DNA from: Chondrosia reniformis
Lineage: Eukaryota > Porifera > Demospongiae > Chondrillida > Chondrillidae
Direction: 5' to 3'
DNA: 64,000 nt
NCBI GenBank assembly: GCA_947172415.1
Contig: OX359198.1
Span: 4,123,401-4,187,400, forward strand
The first letter of the stretch is position 1. Each line of letters begins with the position of its first letter. Shown in pieces: positions 36,201-48,200 of this stretch. Both the position numbers and the translations under genes were made by a program. A model generated the notes under the pieces. It was not told where the DNA came from. It did not search any database and saw only the letters and a list, made by a program, of their open reading frames with translations.

Positions 36201-39200
36201 AGGCCTAAATAAAAAATCCCTTAAGTTTAAAATGGGTTTTATACCCTAAACTTTATGATAATATGCCTATTCTGTTACTAGGTCCTTCCTTGGAGCCATA
36301 TGACTTATTTATATTATTTATTGACTTATTTAGATTACCTTAGTATATTGTAACTTCTACTGTATTTATAATGGTTATAGCATAGAGACTGGGACTATAG
36401 ACGGATATTTATAAAATGTCATGACCACGTGGTTGCGATGTCAGCCATTTTGAGTGGTTAAAACGTACACTATGTCTAGGCACTTTGGTGCTTAGACAAA
36501 AAGCAACTGTCAACAATTGCAGTGGAAGCAGCTCATAAACTTTCTCGGGTTTGCATACATTTGGATAGAGTCATTGCTGTCCTCAAACAGAAGTACACCA
36601 TTTTTCAAGCAACTCTCCCCATAATTGCTATCATGTGTGACAAAGCCACAAGTATTAGTTTTATTGACAAAGCAGCTGTTGTTTCTTGTGCTCTGTGTAA
36701 CTGTTGTGAATCTGTGGTACCTTTTTAATAATTTAATTTTAAGTAATGATTTGATTGGTATTACATTTAGAATTCATAAAAACAAAGTACACATAAAATA
36801 ACCAAACAAGTATGCAGAAGAGACTTTCTAGTTGGGATCGTTGTTCTTTAATACATGTTCTTATGTGTACCACTTTCCCAGAAGTTCTGGAAGAAGACAG
36901 TGATGAAATCAGAAGGTTGCTTGTCCAAATAGTATCATCCAAGAATATGTAACATCACACAAACGCATCTGCAGCTGTAGCTGGTAAAAAATTCTGAGTT
37001 TCCTTCAACTTGAAACTGCCATCACCTACTGATTCCAAACAAAAAGCCGAGCTACCAGCTGCCTCTGAGAAAGCCTTCTCTGTGCAAGAAAATGCATGGG
37101 CACTTCACCTCTGCGATATCAGTACCACAGCAACTGCAGGTAATGACACCATCCGGACTTGCACCGAAATGTGGAAGTCTAGGGTGAATTACCAATCCCC
37201 TCTCCAATATCAATATCATTAAGTCTGAATGAATGGTGACAGGAGAACTGTTGAAAATACTCTAGCCTTGATGATTGAGATGGATGTCTTCACAGGATCA
37301 GTTTGAAATGATGATTGGAAAGGAGAGGCGGTAACATGACCAGTCCTATACCAGAACCAATCTTTGGGTAGTGCTTGTCGGCTAGTTGACAGCTCTATGC
37401 CTCGTGCTTGTTCAGGAGAAATGCTGAGTCTGGCGAATGCTAACTCACAATCAAGAAATAATTCCTGTAATGGTAGCCCGGCAAATGTTTCCTGGAAGAG
37501 AGTGGACAATGGTACTGACAACAGACCATGTTGGACAACATACTTGTCAGAATGCTTAGGAATGATGGACAGAATCGCTGGCTTGTCTTCACCTTTGGAC
37601 ATTGATTCATAATGTTTGTCCATTTCTGTGTCTGATGGCTTCTCAACAAGGGTTGTACTAGGGCTTGGTGCAGGCTGGGATGTTGATGGTGTTTACTGAC
37701 TCTTGTCCAGTTGATTCCTCTTGGTCCATGTCTGCATGATATAGGAGCATACGGAACATTCTTCATGGTTGGTGACACACCTCAGAAGTACAAACTGGCC
37801 ATGCAAGTACAAAGGGCACAACTAATTGTTCCGTTGGTTTGGGCAGCTACCCAAGGGTGTGCTGGCTGTGCTGAAATTGTTTGTGAGGTACAAACCATTG
37901 CTGTCACGACCAAATGCTGCGTCGGCCCAGAAACATTACCAATCCAAACAGCTAGATGATACTTGTAGTCATCCAAGCTCTTGTAGGCTTAACGTGTAGG
38001 GACTTGGGGTGTTGACAAGGTACGTAGTTATAGATGTCGGGATACTCTACTTTGCATATCATCAGTTTGTGCAGAAAGAGTGTACAGGTCGTTGGTATTA
38101 GGTCTGATTCTGTCCATCTTTGCTATGTATCTCTCTGATCATCAAGCTTAAAGTAGTACTTTGAGTACTTTCCAGAAGAAATATCTGCACAGTGACTGAT
38201 TCTGTTGCCACTCAAGATAGCAGACTGCCTTTCGTGTGGGCGCGTTGCTAGGACATATGATGTAATCGAATAGCCTCCATGGCTGAAAGACAATATGAGG
38301 CTACGTAATTATGTTTAGGCAAAAGACTGAGGAGATGGCCTATAGCTGTTATATACCCCATTGCCATGGTATTAGAGCAGCCTGGGATCAAGATGGCTAA
38401 AAAGGAAAAGAAATTTGCCTAGGGACTAAAGAAATTGCCGGCACCTAAGAAAACGAATGCATAAGATTATTACCTTAATGGTATTAAGTTGTGCACACTG
38501 TATGTCCTATTTAAATCCGTACGTATGTAAATGTTAGTTCATACAAAGAAGTTTAAGTCTATTATGAGAATTTTAACATACACTGCTCAAATCATCAACA
38601 CTATTTTTCCTATTCAACCAACTTCCCTTTCAATGTATTTCCTGGCATGAATTTTTTAGAAGTATGTACCTACATATATAATGCTCTCTGTAAAGGTACT
38701 CTGGAACGTATTGTGGGTCAGTTTATGTATGTATGTGATTAATCACTGATACTGTAGGGTCAGAACCACCAATAATTGGTTACTGGGTTAGAATTGCATA
38801 ATACTGCATACTTGAAGTTAGGTTTGTACTCTTAATTTGGTAGACAGTGGGCCCGCTTAAACACATAGCCTTGGGACCGAAGAATAGTATTCCTCTAACT
38901 GGGATATTCTACGTGTTATTGCATTTTGTGTGTTACTGCGTTTTCCCTCTCCGCTTCTGTTGGTGCTTAAAGTGGTTAGGTTGGAGCCTGACTGACCTAA
39001 TTGGTGTATGCTGCCCTTTTGTTGTGCCAAATATTTCAAACTGTTTTACTCATCATCTTGTAGTTTAGAACATATTTCATGCCATATGCTATATATAATG
39101 TTTGCAGTCATGGTTTTTAGATTGGTGTTATATGAGAAATCCATATTTGTATAACCCTAGTTTCAAGAGGAGTTAATAGAAAAAATGTCTTTATTTTTAA

Positions 39201-42200
39201 GGTGATCAGATTGAAGATGTGATAGTTAATGAGAATGACGGAGCAGTGGATAATGATATTAAACCAAATGAGACATCTCTTGGTGTTACAGGACTCCCAC
39301 AATGCAACCACAAGAGACTAAGAAGCTTCAGTATTGGTAGGTAACTGACTGGAAAATGGTGTATACCGTATAACAGGGAAGTTTAAGGGTTGTAAATTTC
39401 ACTGTTTTTTAAGGATTCCATTCAAATTACGAAAATTGCTCCTTTTGCTTAAATTTTGCTGCTAAATTGTATCCTGTATAATATAGTACAGTTGTGAGTA
39501 ATCCTTGAAAATCAAGCTACAAAAACTGAAGAGCTTTACAATGTTGTATTTCCATCAATGGGGTAGGTCATTGTTCAAAGCTTTATTACTGAGCTAAAAG
39601 ATTATTGAATCTATTGAGCTATATTACAAGTTACTATAGGGAGTAGTTGGTGTTGGTGAACCCAAGTTCTACATTTTTGCTGGAGATTGAAGTGTTTATT
39701 AATGTACGTACGTATGTGATAGTACTTTGATTGACCAGTTTATTCGTTGTGGTACCCCCTAGTATAGTTATAATATCACCTCATTTGTGATCATTCTGCC
39801 TTTGAATATCCTTTAAAGGAAGCTTGGAACAGGCAGCCTTGGCCTTTACAATACAGAGATTTCCCTTATCAAGGTAGTATAAAATGACCGACATGTTAAC
39901 CGGGCAGCAAAGACTGGGCTGCATATTGCTGTATGGTATATGCTTAGAAAGCCAAGTCCAAACTGTTTTAATATTGCAACATATATATACGTACGTATAT
40001 CTACTCTCTTATTGGTAGTGTTTCCATATCATATTTGTATTATTATACAATGTATACATTGACTGGGGAATTCTGTGTTCCAGTTCTATTCCAATAATCA
40101 GATCATCTTGGAGTGGAGGCATCTTTGATTGAGTCCATCTCTAGCTCTACCTTGCATAATCACAATATAGTAGCTTTACAACTTAGGTAACAGTCCTGTA
40201 TTATTGATTATTTGTACCAGTGGCTGGAACCTCACCCAGGAAAAAGGAAGATAGTAATATGGGTATTTTCCTAATAGACCACTCGCATTAATATGTCACA
40301 ACTTCATGCTCAGCCTGGCAAAAAGAGCATTACACATATATGATGAATAGTAACTGTACTTCATTCTGCGTGCCTTGAATGAAAAGCCATAAAAGATTTA
40401 AGTGGCTCATTATGTATTTCTAGTTAGACCGAAGTATTTCTTGAGAATGCCAGTCAGGGAAGCCATAGTATCTGATTACTTGCATCAGGCACTTGTTGGT
40501 GGCAGGTCATTTATGGACCCCAAGGATTTGAACTATGTTCCTATTCTTTTTGACGACGGTTAACACACCAATAATATAAATATATATTAAATATATATTG
40601 ATATATATATAGTCGAATATAATCGACTAGGGTGGACCAGTAAATGAATGGAGCTATGGGATAAACAAAATACAGTAGAAGAGGCCGCTGATGTTCTAGT
40701 TGCTCTGTCATCAACTTCAAGTACTGTATGTTTGTACCAGGAACTACGCACAAGGATGGTGTAGTTCAGACTGAATTAAGTTCTTTTCCTATGCTGTATT
40801 CAAGTAAGGCTAGTTTAAAGGTAGCTAATCAGGCACAGCAGCTTAAAGTGGAGACATTGGAGCAGGATCTATTTACTGTGAAGATCAAGAGGTAAATGGC
40901 CAGCATTATTAAGGGGATGATGACAGTACTAACGTTTACACTGGCCTTGAACTTATGATGAGTAACATGCAACACATGATTAACTGTTTTGCTTAAGTTC
41001 GGTAACACAAAAAAAGCAATACGTTACAAGATATGGTTGCTGTATCTCCTTCTAGCACATGCTTTGGTTAGTCTAGGTGCTCCTACGCCCATTTTGATAC
41101 CAACCAATGGTATGACAGAGGCGACCATCCAAGAAGACCAATCTTAACATTGTCATTTTTTGAACAAAATGTGTCCAGGTGTAGTTTTTGATAGGCATTT
41201 CTCCGTGAACTTGCATGTAGTATGGGCTTGTCCTCTTCAATCTCACTTTTCCCAATGTACTAGGCAAAGGTTTTTGTACTCTTTGGTCGAGTTCTTCCAG
41301 TGACCGTTGTTTTGTTGATTGAGAATGGGCATTTTATTTCCAGAAAACCTGTGCCTCATCAATGTGATGCTGATGGTTTCTGATGATGCCATCAGCTGAT
41401 GTTCCAGGATAAGAATGTGCAGGCATTAATGTCAGACCACTGGGTTGGTATTCAATGTCTTTGTGACCCAAACACTTCATCAGGCTGAGGCATCTCTTGC
41501 CCTGGCTTCATTCTCCTTAACCCACTGCAGCTGTGGCAGATTGGCACTGACATACTAAGTGTACCACATTAAATGCTTTCATATAGATGAAGGACTGGTC
41601 CTTTCCCTCCTATAATATATCTCAACAAAGATAAAGCTAGTAATTAGACCATTGTAGAGCTCCTTCCGCTGTTCATTATCACTTTGCTTGATGGTTGCTT
41701 TCTCAATAGATTTCGACAATTGCTGGTCAATCAAACATAGGCATGGCAAAGTTCCCAAAATATTCACTATCAATGTTAATCAGCTGTACAAATCATGGGC
41801 TGATTCTGGGACTGATGTGTTGCCAACTAGCTTTTTGCCAAGAGCATGAGGCTATCAGTATATAAGGTCAACCTCAGGTGCTAATTGTCTAGTTGTTTCG
41901 CTGCTGTCCTTCCCTTCTTCCATTTCAGGGCCAGTCCAAATCACTCTCTGAATAAATCTAACTCGCATTCTTGATAAATTGTATCAAGGTTGCCTGATCA
42001 TGATGGGAAGGATTTGTGTGGTATCCAGATGTTTTGCCACGTGTAATTTCTTCCCAGAAGCTGCCTTATAAAATTCCATTTTAGATAATGGCTGCAGTGT
42101 TAGTGTTTTCTGAGGAGGCACCTCCCATTGCTCTAGGTGGTCAGTAACTATTTTGTCTGAAGCAGGAAGCAGCAACCCTTCTCCTCTTAAAGTCTTTTAT

Positions 42201-45200
42201 ATAAAACAGCAGGGCAGCTACATGGCTCCATGTTTCCCTCTTCCCTGCAAAACATTTACACTGTGCACCCAGAATATCCCCAGTTGTCGCCAGAATTACA
42301 TAGACAGTGTATGTGGTTTAGGCCTTAAGAGATGAGTGGTAATATCCCCTTACAATTGCCATGTCTTTCCTTAATACCTTGTTAAGCCATACATTTTTCA
42401 CCAGCCTATCACTAAAATATTTAAGGACTTCAATGGATTTGAAAGCCTTCAGACTGTCCTTGTCAAAGGTATTGTCTCGGCTGTTTACTAGGTAGTGATA
42501 TAGTTACATGAATGTGAAGTCCTTTAAGGAAGAGGGTCCTTGCTCCGCGTACAGATTTCATCAAGAAATGGCAAATTAATCAGCAACTCTCAAAGCTGTA
42601 GCAGTACCAGATCTACCACCACATGATCTTAACAACCTGTCACTTCCTGTACACTTGCATTCCCAGTGAGTTACAAGCTGTTTGATTAACTCAGCCTTGT
42701 TTCCAGTTACTTTGCGAATGTTTCCTTGCAGAGAGTCTTGGCTGGCAACTGTTCGGTGTGAACACGCCGTTCGAGCAGGGATTATATAACGGAAAATGAG
42801 CGAACCAGCGAGTAAGTGAAAGAGGAACGCTTTAAGCATTGTGCTGAAGATTTGTGAATTGTTGAAATCTGGGACCTCTTATGCAGTGATAGGTGAACAT
42901 AATGGAATATGTAGGTAGATTGACAGTAGTAGATATCAAGAAAAATGAAGGAAAATTGAAACATTTCTCACAGAGGATGGGCATGAAGGAAGCTAGATGG
43001 GAGATTATGAGAAGCTAGATTAGGCACTTTATATTTGGTACAGGCAGCAGGGGGAGAAGAATTGCCCAGGCAGTGAAATATTGTTGATGGAAAAGGCAGC
43101 AATTTTGTTTATTAAACTTTATCCAAGTACTGAAAAGTCACTTACTGGTAGTACAGGTTTTCAGTGGAGATTTTGTAAGCGTCATGGAATTAAACAACTG
43201 AGTATCCAAGGTGCAAAAAGGGCTGATGGATGAAAGAGGAGCAAAGAATGTGTTACCTTGAATGTCTGTGCTAATGTTGGCACAATCAAATTGCCTCTAC
43301 ATTTTATAGGAAAGGCTGCTAATCTCCCCGTTGCTTTCGTGGTATCAATAAAGCTGCCTTACCTGTTGTCTATAAAAGTCAGAAGAATGCTTGGATGTCA
43401 TCTCAAATCTTTTCCTCCTGGTTTCGTGATAACTTTGTGCCTCAAGTCCAAAGTAAGCTCTTAGAAATGGGCCAGGAGCCAAAAGCCTTGTTGATACTAG
43501 ACAACTGTTCAACACACCCTCATGAGTCAGAACTTGTATCGGCTGATGGTCGAGTGAAAGCTAAATATCTCCCCCCCCCCATGTCACATCCCTGATTCAG
43601 CCCATGTATCAAGGTGTCTTTGAGTCATTGAAACGAATATATTGCAAGTCTCTCCTACAAGATTTGTTACTCTCAGATAGTGACATTGACAATGTTACTT
43701 TTCTTAAATCTATCAACATGTTGGTACAGTGGAACCTGCCTAATGCGGTCACCCAAGGGAGACAAACTTGCTGGCTGTAATACACAGGTGGCTGTATTAA
43801 CAAGGTTCTCATTAATATTCATTGAAAAAACACAAATTTGCATAATTGTTATACAATCCGTGTTCGTTATAAACGTGTTCCACTGTAGTTTTACAGAATA
43901 CAAGATACATGATCATGGCGTTGGTCTCGGGCTGGAAGTTCCATGTTTTTATCATTTCAATGGACTTACAAATCTGTATGGCCGCATTACAGAGTAGAGA
44001 AATCCCTTTGGGGCCATGGAAAGGCGACCGCTATACGCATTACGCAGGTGACCGCATTAACAAGGTCTGGATGTATACTTCAATATGGCGGATTGTTTGG
44101 GAGTATACGTTGGCGACCGGAAAAGGGAGGTGACCGCTTTAATAAGGTGACCGCTTACTCAGGTTCCACTGTAGTTATAGAGAAGGTTTCATTAGCTTGG
44201 GAAGAGATTACACCAACTGCCATCAAGGCGGTCATGGAGAAAGCTCATTCCAGAGGAATCTACAGGTGAGTCACTACCCCAAGATGAAGTGCAGTTGGCT
44301 AATGCTGACTTTATGTAGGAGTTTAACACACTTGGGTATGACATCCCAGAAGAGGATGTAGCAGAGAGGCTGAATGGAGATGGTCCAGGATATGAACACC
44401 TTGATGATGACCAGATTGTTGAGTATGTGCAACAGTGTGTCCAGAATGAAGACCAATCAGATGCTGATGATGATGAGGATGATGATGATGATACAATTGT
44501 TGCCTGTCCAATAAGGAATACAGAAGCTATGGACATGTTTGGCAAATGCCTAATAGGGTTGCGGCATCAAGAAGAAACATCCACATACAACACTAGCATT
44601 CTGCTTTCATTAAAGAACCTAGCTGCCAAGAAAAGACAATCTACCCTTACTCAAACAAATATTACTTCTTATTTCAAGTAGTCACTGTTTACTCAACCAA
44701 TAATCCTTTATACTTTATTTAGTATGCATTCATTATATTTTGTATCTATATACAAGTATACATGTATTATGCAATGCTATTTCATGTATACAGACTAATT
44801 CACTTATCTGAACAGACTTGAGTTAAGTGGTTTACAAAGGTGTTCGGATAACCGAGGAAGTACTGTATCCCATTATTCGTCTAAACAAACTATCTGGGGA
44901 TGTGGCGTCACTACAATGTCTTATGTCTCCAAACATAGAAATGGTGATTCTTCCTTTGTGCAACTGTACCCACAGACTGCAATTAATCTGTTCTTTTTTG
45001 TTTTGGATTCAATGTGAGTGGTCAGAGTAGCTGGAAGACTCTGTTGTGTAATGTATTCTGTTAACAATTCCTGTGCATATGGGCTGTCTCCATCTATATC
45101 TTGAAGATAGTCATCAGTGGGACTGGATGTGGATGGCATATTTATAATCAATTCTTGTACAAGTTTGTCTAGAAGTGAATCCCTGCTATCTGTTAGTGTT

Positions 45201-48200
45201 GCATCTGGATTACCCGTGAACCAAAAGTGCAGTAATCCACTCTCAGGATAACTCCTGAAAATAGTTTCCAATTGACAGCTAGAGCAACCGCATACCCACT
45301 ACCTACAGTACTACTAAATCAATAGTTGCATCTCTCCTCTGTTTCACGTTTTTGTATGCTTTCCGTATTCCGACTTGGAAAAGCCAATGTCTTGAACAGG
45401 AACTGGGGTTACTGTACACTTGGCAGGTACAAGCCATTGCTGCAATGCACCAGTACAAGTGACATCATTTGGCAACTTCAGATGGTCAAGGTTAAACAAA
45501 AGAGCAGCTGCATGGCTGCAAGCTTTTCCCCAATCTGTATACTCTCGAATGGTGGAAGCTTCCCTAACTCTTCACGAACTTTAGGGGTCATGATGGTCTT
45601 GCTGTCTCAGAATCATTTTCATCTTCTGTGAATAAGTCTACCTGCCACTGCAACAAAAGTTGGCCGGCTAATTCTGCTTTAGTAGCACCAGACACTCGTA
45701 CATGCAATTCCTTGCACAAAGTCTTGAAATTGATCACTTCGAAGCCAAAAAGTTCCTTTTTGAAGTCTGTCCTATCAACCGATATCTCATAGCAAAGTTT
45801 CTTCAATGCCGATTTGATTTTCATTTTGTTGTTTTCAAACTAGCTGCCATCCTTGTAAACACTTGCCAACCATAATGTACGTAACATCGTATTATTGAAA
45901 ATTGTCTATAGTGTTATACCTTACCTTTCCTTCCAGCATTTCATTATTCCACAAGGTGCAGGTTTTGGATTTGTTGATGATCTCCTTAAAGCATTGAAAT
46001 TCTTCTGTTCAGTCAGCTCTCCTTGCTAATAACAGCATGATGTATACTCTCAGAATATCTAATTATTGGAATTGTTTGTCCAAAATGATTTGTGGGCCAA
46101 CATATTTATTCTTTTTTCATTTGTTATTATTGACTTACAGCTTTTATAGCCCTGGACTTGCTGTAATATGTATATTCCTGAGCATAGTTTCAGGTATGAT
46201 GTGTTATGTAGTGAAAAATGGTAAACAGTTTCTTTGGTTAATATTTAGAATTTAATGATTAACAGTTGATGGTTCTCAGTTTTAAAGCAAGTTCGGTTTG
46301 ATTTTCAATTGTGAATTTACACATGTGAATGAATGATGGATCAGAAAACTATAATTGCAATGTATTACATCATATATTAATTGTTACCGTCCATGCAAAA
46401 GGGGCATTTTCACTCTGTAGCAAAACATTCTGTATGGGCGTTTTAAAATGTCGTGACAAAAGTGTTAATATCATCAGAAGCTACAGGAAATACGCCATTT
46501 TGTTCAATATACGGAACCGCATACACACAAAACATACCGTAAGTACGGTATACGAACATACTCTTTATTCTCATTGATTTATATGTACAGTCACTGTGTA
46601 CATACGTACATACCGTATTTGTCTGAAGAGAGGCCCAGTCCGCTATTTTTGTTTTGACTTGGCCTCAAATTTGAGTCTGGCCTCTCTTTAAACCTGGCTT
46701 TTACAAAATCTTCTCATGGTATTTACACCCATCACAGTAGAAGTTGCCTATGTAGTCTTCCCAGCAGGACACTTCATGGCCTTTTACTTAAGGAGATATT
46801 GTTGGACTATCGTTTTGGCAACACTACTGCAACTTAAACCGGTTAGACTTTGCAATTGGTTGGGCTATTTTCATAAATAGAAGCTGGGTCTCCAATAGAG
46901 GCCAGGATCTCTCATATTGACATATGGGGTGAAAATGTTAACCTCTAAACTAGACCCAGCTTCTATATGGACAAATATGGTATGTACATTAAGCATGTAC
47001 GTATCTGGGATACTATAGTGATTACATGTATATGTACCTATCTCACACTCACCATTGTACACAGATGAGGATGAAAGTTCACGCAGCCTGACGAGCCCAC
47101 CTGCTATAGATTCAAGAGCTTTTTCTGAGAATAGAGGTTTAAGCAGTAGTAATTTTGATGAAACATTGAAGCAAAGTTCTACTGACACAAAATACTTGTT
47201 TGATCAATCCAACTCTAGCAAAGGGTTACCAAAACCAGGAAAACACCCCCTGACTACCTTCAGCAGTGGAAGACCTCGAAAAGATAAGAGTAAGGTGGTT
47301 GAAACTGGAAAACTGGAAGTGGTTAGTGAGATTCCCAACATGACACCACCCTTGAAAATTAAGCTTCCACAAAGGGTCAAGGAACCAACAATTTGGGAGG
47401 AAGAGGGAGCTGTAGTGAGCAAAGAAGTTTCTCCTATTTTTGAGTCTTTTTGCAAGAATTCACAGTCAAGTAAAATTGGTCTTCCAGGAATGCAGCTTGA
47501 CAAAGTCCATGGTGTTATATCTGATTGTGCTGGCAAACCCATGGAAGAAAAAGATACCCAAGAGCCTAGCATTAATAGGACTGAATTTCAAGCAGAGGAG
47601 AAGTTTTCGTCAGATCTTCATATGAGGGAATTACCTGAGGATCCTTTAATTCAAAGTCCCAGCTCAGAGCTACCAATCCAAGGGGTATCCACAGATTGTG
47701 CACTCCCTGAAAACAACCCCAGTAGTGAGGAAATTGACATTGAAGTTGAGTCACTGCCAGAACCAACAACCCCTCAGATATCTTCAGCTAATAATGACTC
47801 ATTTGACACTACTAGAGTGCTGTCCACAAGCTCAAGTGATTCCACACCTTTGCAGTCTCCTATTAAGCTTCAAATTAAAGAAGATTCACTTGTCAGAAAC
47901 ATTGATGAGGAAAGCCGAATGTCTTTTCATGAGCCTAATCCTCCCATTTCATTTATTTCAAGTAATTTTCAAGATGTACAAAGTTTAGATAATTCAGAAA
48001 AATTAGCAGAGGTAGTTTCTACTAGTAATACTTCTGCAAGTAGCTATTCTGACCTTTCTACCCCTGGAAATTTACAAGCCACAACACCAGGCCTCCTATC
48101 ATCTGTTGAAGAAAAGCCTACTGGCAGTCCAGAAGTCAGTAATGATTCCACCTTATCTTCTGCCAGGATATCAAAAGGAAATGCCTTAACTACAATACCT

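Noticed and set aside
38847..39068. Small hydrophobic membrane protein
   Set aside because: A 73-codon frame, hydrophobic because the DNA is T-rich; no start context, conservation or partner signal.
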